Below, piece after piece: positions 15,035-23,782 of a stretch of DNA of 64,000 nt. The stretch covers positions 62,001 through 126,000 of the forward strand of contig NZ_SLYD01000009.1 in NCBI RefSeq assembly GCF_004340945.1, in the 5' to 3' direction. The first letter of the stretch is position 1. Each line of letters opens with the position of its first letter. A program made the translations under genes and the position numbers. Below the pieces are notes generated by a model. The model had not been told where the DNA came from. It was given only the letters and a program-made list of their open reading frames with translations, and did not search any database. The DNA comes from Sphingomonas sp. PP-F2F-A104-K0414. Its GTDB lineage: Bacteria; Pseudomonadota; Alphaproteobacteria; Sphingomonadales; Sphingomonadaceae.

Positions 15035-17398
15035 ATGCGACTTTTAGTGCTTTTAGCCGGCTCGAGTGTCTTAGCGTGGAGCGGCTCCGCACACGCTTCA
15101 GAAGCCTCGGCCGTCCCAAATTCCCTCATCCAGAATGCGCCGGCGCTTCCAGCTCAGGTCGAGCCGAACGTCCCCAACCCGCAAAACGCGGATGCAGTCG
15201 CATCCGATGACATCATCGTGACCGCCCAACGGCGTGCGCAGAGCCTTCAAGACGTACCGATCGCAATCACTGTCGTTACGGGAAGCTCGCTTCAAACGAC
15301 CGCTGCCAACAGCGTCAACGACATTCAGAACTTCACGCCCAGCCTCTCCATCAGCACGGGCGCGGGACTGAGCAGCTTCAAGGTACGCGGCGTGGGGTCG
15401 CAGAACTTCGATTACGGCGTCGAGCCTTCCGTCGGCGTAGTTCTGGACGACGTTGTCCAAACCCTGCCCCGTGCCCCGGTACTCAACACGTTGGCCGATG
15501 TCGATCGCATCGAGATCCTTCGCGGACCGCAAGGGACTTTATTCGGTAAGAACACGTCTGCCGGCCTTGTTTCCATTACGACCAAGAAGCCTCAACTCGG
15601 CCTGCGTGCCTACGAAGGACATGTTCAGTACGGCAGCCGCAACGAGCTGCAGACATACCAGATCGTCAATCTACCCGTGACGGACACGTTGGCGATACGC
15701 CTGCGCGCTGGCTACCAGATGCGAGACCCGGTGGTCAGCAACAGAGGTTCAGGCACGATCGAAAATACGCGCGACGTCACGCTGAACGGCAAGCTGTATT
15801 GGGAACCGACGGACCGATTGTCGCTGTACGCAATCGGCGATTATCAAAATAGCCGCGGAGATGGCGGCGGGGTGGCTTCGATCCGTTCACTAGGCGTGGG
15901 CACAGTCGCACCGGCGGCGGGAAATACGTTCCTTGCTGCAGGGCAAGCCGCCGCGGGCATCGTGCCTGGCGCGAACGGCCGATTGGTGAACTTCAGCGGT
16001 GATGTTTATCAGCACAGCGAGACCAAAGGTGGGCAGCTGACGATCGCATATGATCTGGGACCAGTACAACTCACCTCCGTATCTGCTTACCGGAAGCTTG
16101 ATTACGTAAACGATGGCGATGTCGATCAGTCACCCCAGGTCCTTTTCGACACCAACGTCGGAACGATTTCGGCACGTCAGATTACACAGGAATTGCGCTT
16201 CTCAAATTCAACCGCTGGCCTAGTCGATTATGTGGCAGGGCTTTTCTACTATGATCAGAAACTGAAATCGACCCAAGACCAGCGCGGAACGCTCGGTTAC
16301 ATCCCGCAGGGTACCCCATTCCAGCTTTCGGTGTTCGGCGGGCTTTCCAACATCGCCAATCGAACGAAGAGCTACGCAGCTTTTGGCGACGCGACGGTCA
16401 AGCCGGTGGCCGGCTTGCGACTGATCGTGGGCGGTCGGTACACGCGCGACAGCCTCGACGCGTACAGCAACGTACTCCCAATCGCTAATACGTGCTCCCT
16501 AACGATCCTCGTTGGAGGACCATGTACGCCGCTACCGTTGCCATCTCCCGTCCGCGGCGATCGGCTCAAGCAAGGCAACTGGAGCGGTCGTGCCGGATTG
16601 CAGTTCGACGTCACACGCGATGTTATGGTCTACGGTACGGCATCACGGGGCTACAAGGCACCAGCGGTGACGGTCGTGTCCGGAATCGTATTCAACGTGA
16701 ACAAAGAAACCGTCTTCGCACTGGAGGCAGGCGTGAAAGCCGAGCTGTTTGATCGACGGCTGACGGCGAACATAGCGGTATTCCGAAGCAAGTTCACCGA
16801 TTTCCAGACCGAAGTGTTTGATCCGTCGGTGGGACTTGGCGCCTTCCGCACCGGGAACGCTGGTGGATTGCGCGCTCAGGGTGTCGAAGCCGAACTGACG
16901 GCCCGGCCACTCCGGGGATTCAGTCTTTCCGGCGGACTGACCTACAACGATGCCAAGTTCACAGACTATCAACCGCCCTGCTACGCCGGACAAACCGTTG
17001 CTCAGGGATGCAATCTGCCCGGTCCTACTTTCGACGCGGAAGGCCTGCGTCTGCAGAATGCCCCCCGTTGGACGTATCAGATTACCGGTACCTACGATAC
17101 CGAGGTAGCTGACAGCTTCAAGATGTATGGGACGGCTAACTGGTCCCATCGAAGCTCGATACTTTTCGGGGTCGGCGATCCTGCGACGTTCCAGAGCGGC
17201 TACGGCGTACTGAACGTCAGCGCCGGGATTGGCGACTTGGATGACAAGGTCAGGATCAGCGTCTTCGCGCGCAACGCGCTGAACAAGCGCTTCTCTTCGC
17301 TCATCTATCGGACACTTTTCGATTTGGGTGGCACCTCGCAGATCATTCCTGATCAAGCAGTGCGGCGCATCGGGGCTTCCCTGGACTGGCGTTTCTGA
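15035..17398 (+). CDS. TonB-dependent outer-membrane receptor
   Basis: A 787-aa receptor with a signal peptide ending near AHASEA, a TonB box-like DDIIVTAQRR near residue 60, a plug domain (VPIAITVVTGSSLQ through IEILRGPQGTLFGKNTSAG, about 70-190) and a beta-barrel ending in an aromatic residue (SLDWRF). The type (IVTAQRR, LRGPQGTLFGKN) is that of the sphingomonad receptors commonly linked to import of organic carbon compounds. GAGAGGAAAG precedes the ATG. Its stop overlaps the start of the hydrolase at 17398, so the two are coupled. Substrate is unknown; neighbours point to a glycoside or ester. Confidence 0.9.
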   Translation: MRLLVLLAGSSVLAWSGSAHASEASAVPNSLIQNAPALPAQVEPNVPNPQNADAVASDDIIVTAQRRAQSLQDVPIAITVVTGSSLQTTAANSVNDIQNFTPSLSISTGAGLSSFKVRGVGSQNFDYGVEPSVGVVLDDVVQTLPRAPVLNTLADVDRIEILRGPQGTLFGKNTSAGLVSITTKKPQLGLRAYEGHVQYGSRNELQTYQIVNLPVTDTLAIRLRAGYQMRDPVVSNRGSGTIENTRDVTLNGKLYWEPTDRLSLYAIGDYQNSRGDGGGVASIRSLGVGTVAPAAGNTFLAAGQAAAGIVPGANGRLVNFSGDVYQHSETKGGQLTIAYDLGPVQLTSVSAYRKLDYVNDGDVDQSPQVLFDTNVGTISARQITQELRFSNSTAGLVDYVAGLFYYDQKLKSTQDQRGTLGYIPQGTPFQLSVFGGLSNIANRTKSYAAFGDATVKPVAGLRLIVGGRYTRDSLDAYSNVLPIANTCSLTILVGGPCTPLPLPSPVRGDRLKQGNWSGRAGLQFDVTRDVMVYGTASRGYKAPAVTVVSGIVFNVNKETVFALEAGVKAELFDRRLTANIAVFRSKFTDFQTEVFDPSVGLGAFRTGNAGGLRAQGVEAELTARPLRGFSLSGGLTYNDAKFTDYQPPCYAGQTVAQGCNLPGPTFDAEGLRLQNAPRWTYQITGTYDTEVADSFKMYGTANWSHRSSILFGVGDPATFQSGYGVLNVSAGIGDLDDKVRISVFARNALNKRFSSLIYRTLFDLGGTSQIIPDQAVRRIGASLDWRF

Positions 17399-18363
17399 TG
17401 ACCGGGAATTCGTCGCGGTCGCTGAAACGGTCCTCGGTTCTAGTCGCTGGCATGGCGACCATGCTTGCCGTCGGCTCGTCGTTGCATGCGCGATGGATCG
17501 AGCGCGGCATACCAGCCGATGGACAGTTCATCACCGTCGAAGGCGTTCGTATTCATTATCGGGACGCCGGTTGCGGGCGTCCAATCGTCATGATCCACGG
17601 CCTTGGCGGCCAAATGCGAAACTTCGATTACGGGTTGCTCGATCGCCTAATCGGCAAGCATCGTCTCATCCTAATCGATCGACCCGGATCCGGCTACTCT
17701 CAGTCCGCAGGGACCAGCGATATCGAGACACAGGCACGGGTCATAGCTGGTGTAATAGCAAAACTGGGTCTTCATCGCCCACTTGTCGTCGGACACTCGC
17801 TGGGCGGTGCGGTCGCTCTAGCGCTCGCCCTCGCCCACCCTGATCACGTTGGGCGATTGGCGCTGATCTGCCCGCTAACGCTTTCACAATCCGATCGTCC
17901 ATCGGCGTTCCGAGCGCTCGAGATCAGTTCGCCACTGATACGGTCCCTCGTCGCGCAGACCGTAGCCACACCAGCTTCGCTCTTGGGACGGGCTCGACAG
18001 GCAGAATTGATTTTCTCACCCGATCCGGTGCCAGATGACTTCGGAGTTCGAGGCGGTGGCAATCTGATCTCCCGACCAAGAGCCTTCGCTGCGGCGTCCG
18101 CCGACTACGCCATGATTCCCAGCTCCATCGGCCGTCTTGAGATGCGCTACTCGGAGCTCAAAACGCCCACCGCCGTTCTGTTCGGTCGTGACGATGCGAT
18201 CCTGGACCCTGCCGTCCACGGCGATCGCTTTATTGGAACGGTCCCCTCGGCAACTCTCGAACTCATCGACGGTGGTCATATGATATTGGTCACCCGACCC
18301 GACGCCGTGGCCGACTGGATCAGCAGGCAAGCCTCCAAGCTGGCGACAGGCTTAGCTTCGTGA
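17398..18363 (+). CDS. alpha/beta-fold hydrolase, probably exported
   Basis: A 321-aa hydrolase starting within the stop of the TonB receptor (TGATG). A hydrophobic N-terminus (SVLVAGMATMLAVGSSLHA) suggests export or a membrane anchor. Catalytic features: HGLGGQ oxyanion loop, nucleophile elbow GHSLGG with Ser134, an Asp near FGRDDAILDP and a His at DGGHM. Being coupled to the receptor, it probably acts on the imported compound in the periplasm, for example by ester or lactone hydrolysis. The exact substrate cannot be told from sequence. Confidence 0.85.
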   Translation: MTGNSSRSLKRSSVLVAGMATMLAVGSSLHARWIERGIPADGQFITVEGVRIHYRDAGCGRPIVMIHGLGGQMRNFDYGLLDRLIGKHRLILIDRPGSGYSQSAGTSDIETQARVIAGVIAKLGLHRPLVVGHSLGGAVALALALAHPDHVGRLALICPLTLSQSDRPSAFRALEISSPLIRSLVAQTVATPASLLGRARQAELIFSPDPVPDDFGVRGGGNLISRPRAFAAASADYAMIPSSIGRLEMRYSELKTPTAVLFGRDDAILDPAVHGDRFIGTVPSATLELIDGGHMILVTRPDAVADWISRQASKLATGLAS

Positions 18364-18534
18364 TGGCAACGGCAAGTCGGCTGCGGATCGGGGCAATGGC
18401 TCAACCCCGATTATTCGTTCGCCCGCAGTCGTCACGAACGCGTCATGCCCCAGCTGACACCGCCAATCCCGCATCGGACCAGGGCATTGGGACTTCGCCT
18501 GCCGATCAGAACCCGCTTTCGCTGAGGTGCCGAC

Positions 18535-20139
18535 ATGGCCGATAATCTGACCTTTGACGTCGTGGTCGTCGGAGCAGGTCCCGGTGGTTGCGCCGTCGCG
18601 TCCCGCCTTGCCGACGCACGGCCTGACTGGCGTATCGCGTTGGTAGAAACGGGTCCGGCCCGGGGGAACGCTTTGGTCGGCATTCCGGCTGGCATCATCG
18701 GCCTTCTCGGTCGCGCGGGACCGCATAACTACGCATATGACTCGGTACCTCAGGCCGGCCTGAATGGTCGCCGCGCCTACCAACCCCGTGGCCGCGGCAT
18801 TGGTGGCAGCAGCCTCATCAATGCGATGGTCTACATCCGAGGTCAGCCTGAGGACTACGACGGCTGGGCGGCGAGGGGCTGCCGGGGATGGGGGTGGAGC
18901 GATGTGCTCCCTTTCTTCCGCCGATCTGAAGCGAATATACGAGGGGAGGACGCGCTTCATGGCGCGGATGGCCCGTTGCACATCGACGACTTGTGGAGCG
19001 ACACCCCCGTGACACAGGCGTTTATCGAAGCCGCGCTCGAAGCCGGCCACGTGCCCAACGCCGACTTCAACGGATCAACCCAGGAAGGCGTTGGGCGGTA
19101 TCAGGTCTTTCAAAAGAACGGACGCCGACACGATGTCGGCACTGCGTATATCCATGGGCGGAAGCGAACGAACCTCGCCATTTTGGCCGATACACAGGCG
19201 CTGAAGTTGAACCTCGTTGATCGGAGGGTGCGAGGCGTTCGGGTACGGGGTCCGGCAGGCGATTACGACATAACCGCGGAGAGCGAAGTTGTCTTGGCGG
19301 GCGGGGCATTCGGGACACCGCAGCTGCTGATGCTGTCCGGCATCGGCCCTGCCGAGCATCTCCTATCCCTCGGCGTGCCGGTCGTGGCCGATCGAAAAAA
19401 CGTCGGCGAGAACCTTCAGGACCATCTCGATTACGTCGCGACACGATGGCTGTCCGGATCGGGCGTAGTCGGCATGTCCATCGGAGGCGCATTCAACATA
19501 GCAAAGGGAGTTCTGCCGTTTCTCCGCGGCAAGCGCGGTACGCTGTCCAGCAATTTCTCGGAGGGTGGTGCATTTCTGCGTTCGTCAAACGACGTCGATC
19601 GCCCTGACATCCAGCTCCATTTCACGATTGGGCTCGCGGAGGATCATGCCCGCAAGAACATCTATAGAAGCGGAGTGTCGCTGCACGTCTGCCAGTTACG
19701 CCCACGGAGCCGTGGCACGGTGCGCCTTGCTGATGGAGATGCTGGAAGCGTACCGCTGATCGATCCAAACTACCTTGCGGACTCGGACGACCTAGCGACG
19801 TTGGTGCGAGGGGTGCGGATCGCCGAACACATCCTATCGCAGCCCGCCTTCTCTCGTTTGGGGGCAAAACTCCGAACACCCCTCGCTGACGACGACGTGG
19901 CGATAGCCGCGAACATTCGTGCAAAGGCGGACACGATCTACCACCCGGTCGGCACATGCCGCATGGGCAGCGACGAGGAAGCGGTCGTGGATCCGGAGTT
20001 GCGCGTCCGCGGCGTCTCCAACCTGCGCGTCGCCGACGCCTCGATCATGCCGACTCTCATAAGCGGCAACACTCAGGCACCGACCGCGATGATCGGGGAA
20101 CGAGCGGCCGACCTCGTCCTGCGGGACACCAACCGGTGA
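18535..20139 (+). CDS. GMC-family FAD-dependent alcohol/sugar oxidoreductase
   Basis: A 534-aa glucose-methanol-choline oxidoreductase. The FAD-binding Rossmann motif is VVVGAGPGGCAVASRLAD (about 9-26). The first GMC signature is RGIGGSSLINAMVYIRGQPE (about 84-103). The C-terminal block has the active-site His (YHPVGTCRMG, near 470) and the second signature ASIMPTLISGNTQAPTAMI. Related enzymes oxidise primary or secondary alcohols. It follows the hydrolase by 171 nt in the same direction. It may oxidise the aglycone or sugar released from the imported compound; which one is not determinable. Confidence 0.88.
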   Translation: MADNLTFDVVVVGAGPGGCAVASRLADARPDWRIALVETGPARGNALVGIPAGIIGLLGRAGPHNYAYDSVPQAGLNGRRAYQPRGRGIGGSSLINAMVYIRGQPEDYDGWAARGCRGWGWSDVLPFFRRSEANIRGEDALHGADGPLHIDDLWSDTPVTQAFIEAALEAGHVPNADFNGSTQEGVGRYQVFQKNGRRHDVGTAYIHGRKRTNLAILADTQALKLNLVDRRVRGVRVRGPAGDYDITAESEVVLAGGAFGTPQLLMLSGIGPAEHLLSLGVPVVADRKNVGENLQDHLDYVATRWLSGSGVVGMSIGGAFNIAKGVLPFLRGKRGTLSSNFSEGGAFLRSSNDVDRPDIQLHFTIGLAEDHARKNIYRSGVSLHVCQLRPRSRGTVRLADGDAGSVPLIDPNYLADSDDLATLVRGVRIAEHILSQPAFSRLGAKLRTPLADDDVAIAANIRAKADTIYHPVGTCRMGSDEEAVVDPELRVRGVSNLRVADASIMPTLISGNTQAPTAMIGERAADLVLRDTNR

Positions 20140-20293
20140 ACATGGGCGCAGTGCACGGTGTGGATCAACGCCTTTCAACGTGGACCACATGCTTCGCAGT
20201 AGTTTGACGAAATCCGCACGGTTTGAAGCTGTGACGGGGCCGCGCTCATCATCGGCGGGTGACCCTCATAACCGATAGAATTGGAGACGAACG

Positions 20294-21037
20294 GTGATCC
20301 CAGGAAGATTTGCTGGAAAAGTGGCGGTCGTGACCGGCGGCGCGGCAGGCAGCGGCAAAGCGGTCGCTTCCCGCATTGCCGCCGAAGGCGGTAGGGTCGC
20401 CGTATGGGACATGAACGACGAGGCTCTTGCCGCCGCAGGCGAGGACATGCCCGGCGCTTTACCACTCAGGGTCGACGTAACCGATGCCAGCGCAGTCGCT
20501 GAAGCGGCGGCTAAAACCTACGATGTATTTGGTCGTATCGATCTTCTTATGTGTTCGGCGGGCATCACCGGGCCGACGATGCCGGTCGCCGAGTACCCCG
20601 TCGACAGCTGGCGGCGGGTATTGGCGATCAACCTCGACGGCGTGTTCCACAGCTGCAGAGCCGTGGTTCCGTACATGGTAGAGAAGGGCTATGGCCGGAT
20701 CGTCAACATGTCCTCGGTAGGCGGCAAGGAGGGCAATCCGAACGCCGCCGCCTACGCTGCTTCGAAGGCCGGCGTGCTGGGCTTCACCAAGGCGCTCGGC
20801 AAGGAATTGGCGACCAGCGGCGTGCTCGTGAACGCCGTCACGCCCGCCGTCTTTCGCACGGCGCTACTCGAACAGATGCCGCAGAGCCAAGTCGACTATA
20901 TGGTCGCCAAGATCCCGATGGGGCGGGTCGGCGAAGTCGATGAGGTTGCCGCGCTCGTGTGCTGGCTGCTCAGTGACGAATGCAGCTTTTCGACGGCGGC
21001 GACCTTCGATCTGTCCGGCGGACGATCCACTTACTAA
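20294..21037 (+). CDS. short-chain dehydrogenase, possibly 2-keto-3-deoxy-sugar-acid dehydrogenase
   Basis: A 247-aa classical SDR. TGGAAGSGKAVA (about 11-22) binds NAD(P), the catalytic Ser lies in NMSSVGGKEG and the YAASKAG motif gives Tyr and Lys. A GTG start with GGAG upstream is used. The gene immediately precedes an FAH-family hydrolase, the arrangement of the non-phosphorylative L-rhamnose (LRA5-LRA6) and L-fucose pathways. In these an SDR oxidises 2-keto-3-deoxy-6-deoxyhexonate at C4 before hydrolytic cleavage. That assignment is inference from context; family membership is secure. Confidence 0.85.
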   Translation: MIPGRFAGKVAVVTGGAAGSGKAVASRIAAEGGRVAVWDMNDEALAAAGEDMPGALPLRVDVTDASAVAEAAAKTYDVFGRIDLLMCSAGITGPTMPVAEYPVDSWRRVLAINLDGVFHSCRAVVPYMVEKGYGRIVNMSSVGGKEGNPNAAAYAASKAGVLGFTKALGKELATSGVLVNAVTPAVFRTALLEQMPQSQVDYMVAKIPMGRVGEVDEVAALVCWLLSDECSFSTAATFDLSGGRSTY

Positions 21038-21049
21038 ACGGAGAACGAC

Positions 21050-21898
21050 ATGAAGCTTGTACGTTTTGGCCCTCTCGGTGAGGAAAAGCCCGGGCTGGTG
21101 GACTCCGACGGTGTCGTCCGGGATCTCAGCGGCGTGGTGACCGACATATCCGGAAGCACCCTGTCTCCCGATGGACTGGCCCAGCTGGCTGCGCTCGATG
21201 TCACGACGCTACCGCGTGTGGCAGAGGTCGATCGCTACGGCACTCCCGTCGGCGGCACGCGGCAATTCGTTGCGGTCGGGTTGAACTATTCGGATCATGC
21301 CGCCGAATCGAGCATGCCCGTCCCATCGGAACCGATCCTCTTCACCAAGGCGGCCTCATGCATCCAAGGTCCCGACGACGACGTCCGCAAACCCAAAGAC
21401 GCGACCAAGATGGATTGGGAGGTCGAACTCGGCATCGTGATCGGGCAACGCACGAGCTACGCGACGAAGGAACAGGCGCTTGACCACGTAGCGGGGTTCG
21501 TCGTCTGTGACGATCTTTCCGAACGCGCCTTCCAACTCGACCGCGGGGGCTCCTGGGACAAGGGCAAGGGGTGCGACACATTCGGTCCGGTAGGCCCTTG
21601 GCTGGTCACCAAGGACGAGGTCGGCGATGTCCAGAACCTGGCCATGTGGCTGGACGTGAACGGCGAGCGCATGCAGACCGGGTCGACCGCCACGATGATC
21701 TTCGACTGTGCAACTCTGGTCAGCTACGTCAGCCAGTTCATGGTCCTCCTGCCCGGTGACATAATTACGACCGGCACGCCGCCCGGTGTAGGCATGGGCA
21801 TGAAACCACCTAAGTTTCTGGATACGGGCGACGTGATCGAACTGGGAATCGAGAAACTAGGACGCCAGCGGCACCGTGTGCTGGCCTGGAACAGCTGA
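21050..21898 (+). CDS. fumarylacetoacetate-hydrolase-family protein, probable 2,4-diketo-3-deoxy-acid hydrolase
   Basis: A 282-aa FAH-superfamily enzyme that would cleave a C-C bond in a diketo acid. The N-terminal cap (about 1-70) is followed by FVAVGLNYSDHAAE. The metal-binding acidic residues lie in DWEVELGIVIG and VCDDLSERAFQ, and GDIITTGTPPGVGMGM forms the conserved C-terminal loop. It lies 12 nt after the SDR and just before a D-lactate dehydrogenase. LRA6-type members release pyruvate and lactate. The pairing with lactate oxidation supports that role here, although 2-hydroxyhepta-diene-type hydrolases look alike. Confidence 0.85.
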   Translation: MKLVRFGPLGEEKPGLVDSDGVVRDLSGVVTDISGSTLSPDGLAQLAALDVTTLPRVAEVDRYGTPVGGTRQFVAVGLNYSDHAAESSMPVPSEPILFTKAASCIQGPDDDVRKPKDATKMDWEVELGIVIGQRTSYATKEQALDHVAGFVVCDDLSERAFQLDRGGSWDKGKGCDTFGPVGPWLVTKDEVGDVQNLAMWLDVNGERMQTGSTATMIFDCATLVSYVSQFMVLLPGDIITTGTPPGVGMGMKPPKFLDTGDVIELGIEKLGRQRHRVLAWNS

Positions 21899-21905
21899 CG
21901 GCACC

Positions 21906-23639
21906 GTGCGGTCCTCGTCCCCATCCGTCGATCTGGTCGACAGCCTACGCACGATCGTGGGCAATCGACACGTTCTGACCGGTCGCGCACGTACGGCCAG
22001 GTTCTCGACGGGCTATCGTACGGGCGCGGGCGAGGTTGCCGCAGTCGTTCGCCCGGGTACGCTGTTGGAGCAATGGAAGGTCTTCAAGGCCTGCGTTGCC
22101 GCTGACCATATCGTAATCGTCCAAGCGGCAAACACCGGACTGACGGGTGGCTCCACGCCCGCGGGCACTTACGACAGGCCGGTCGTCATCATAAGCACTC
22201 TCCGGATCCGCGGCGTGATCCCGATCCTGGACGGACGTCAGGTCGTCTGCCTGTCGGGCTCAACGCTGCACGAACTGGAACGAGTGCTTGCACCTGAGGG
22301 CCGCGAGCCGCATTCCGTGATCGGGTCTTCGTGCATTGGCGCCTCGGTCGTCGGGGGCGTGTGCAACAATTCCGGTGGGGCTCTGGTCCAGCGAGGCCCG
22401 GCCTATACCGAGTACGCGCTCTACGCCCACGTGGACCGGAACGGAGTTGCCCGCCTCTGCAACCACCTCGGAATACGGCTGGAAGACGATCCCGAAAAGG
22501 GGCTACCCGATCTGGAACGAAACCGTTTCGGGCCATCCGACATAGAGCAGGACGATCGCGCCGCGTCTTCGGCTGCACATTACGGCGATGTAGTTCGGTC
22601 GCTAGACGAAGCCAGTCCCGCGCGGTTCAACGCCGATCCAAACCGTTTGTTCGAAGCATCGGGCAGCGCGGGAAAGGTGATGGTGCTCGCCGTCCGACTG
22701 GATACCTTCCCAAGGGCAACACGCAGCGTCGTGTTCTACGTTGGCACGAATGACACCCGCGAATTGACCCAGATCCGTCGACGGCTGCTGGCGAAAGGCC
22801 GAGCTCTTCCGGTGTCGGGTGAGTACATCCACCGCGAGGCGTTCGACATAGCGGCGCGCTACGGAAAGGACACCGTTCTTGCGATTCGGAAGCTTGGAAC
22901 GGAACGGCTTCCAATGCTGTTCCGATGCAAGGACTGGGTGGACAGGTTAGGTCGGAAACTTCCCTTCTTAGGAAGAAACCTGTCGGACCAACTGCTCCAA
23001 TACGTGTCGGGAACTCTACCGGAACACCTCCCTCAGCGGATGCGGGACTACCGCGATCGCTATGAGCACCATCTGATCGTGAAAGTTGCAGACGAGGCCA
23101 TCGAGCCCACCCGATCGGTTCTGGCCGGCATGTTCCCCAGCGACGGCGGGGACACATTCGAATGCACCGGCGAGGAAGCAGAATGCGCCATGCTTCATCG
23201 GTTCGCCGTCGCCGGCGCCGCCGTACGCTATCGCGCGGTTCACGAGGCCGAGGTCGAGGACGTAGTTGCGATCGACGTCGCACTTCGTCGAAACGACGAC
23301 ATGTGGTTTGAACGCCTACCTGCGGCGATAGAGGCTCAGATCGTGAGCAAGCTCTACTACGGGCACTTCTTCTGCCACGTCTTCCATCAGGACTACCTCA
23401 TTCGAAAAGGGGTTGATCCCGTTGCTTTCGAGCACCGGTTGCTCGAACTGCTCGACGCACGGGGCGCTGAGTATCCCGCCGAGCACAATGTCGGTCATCT
23501 CTACACGGCGAAAAAAGCGCTCGCCGAGCACTACCGGCATCTCGATCCGCGGAACCGCATGAACCCGGGGATAGGCCAAACCAGTAGGGCAAAACACTGG
23601 AGAGAGCCGGGATCAACCGACGTTTTTCCTGAGAAATAG
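21906..23639 (+). CDS. dld: FAD-dependent respiratory D-lactate dehydrogenase
   Basis: A 577-aa protein that resembles E. coli Dld over its whole length: QAANTGLTGGSTP and PHSVIGSSCIGASV belong to the FAD-binding PCMH fold. RFNADPNRLFEASGSAGK and the membrane-binding part (VSGEYIHREAFDIAARYGKD; LPQRMRDYRDRYEHHLIVKV; ALRRNDDMWFERLP; HDYLIRKG-like and YPAEHNVGHLYTAKKAL) follow in order. It oxidises D-lactate to pyruvate and feeds the quinone pool at the inner membrane. GTG 21906 is chosen by comparison with Dld's length; GTG 21876 would overlap the FAH gene. Its place after the FAH hydrolase suggests it consumes the lactate that enzyme releases. Confidence 0.9.
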   Translation: MRSSSPSVDLVDSLRTIVGNRHVLTGRARTARFSTGYRTGAGEVAAVVRPGTLLEQWKVFKACVAADHIVIVQAANTGLTGGSTPAGTYDRPVVIISTLRIRGVIPILDGRQVVCLSGSTLHELERVLAPEGREPHSVIGSSCIGASVVGGVCNNSGGALVQRGPAYTEYALYAHVDRNGVARLCNHLGIRLEDDPEKGLPDLERNRFGPSDIEQDDRAASSAAHYGDVVRSLDEASPARFNADPNRLFEASGSAGKVMVLAVRLDTFPRATRSVVFYVGTNDTRELTQIRRRLLAKGRALPVSGEYIHREAFDIAARYGKDTVLAIRKLGTERLPMLFRCKDWVDRLGRKLPFLGRNLSDQLLQYVSGTLPEHLPQRMRDYRDRYEHHLIVKVADEAIEPTRSVLAGMFPSDGGDTFECTGEEAECAMLHRFAVAGAAVRYRAVHEAEVEDVVAIDVALRRNDDMWFERLPAAIEAQIVSKLYYGHFFCHVFHQDYLIRKGVDPVAFEHRLLELLDARGAEYPAEHNVGHLYTAKKALAEHYRHLDPRNRMNPGIGQTSRAKHWREPGSTDVFPEK

Positions 23640-23782
23640 TGTCGAGACGCCCTGCCCCTCCGACGTTCGACCGTTCGAAATGCGGTTCAGTTCCTGAGCG
23701 TCGCGACGTGACTTCGTTGCGGGCAGCCGCGTCGTAACGCCGGAGCCAATCGGTAAATTCCGCTGCGAAGGAGAAGATCGAA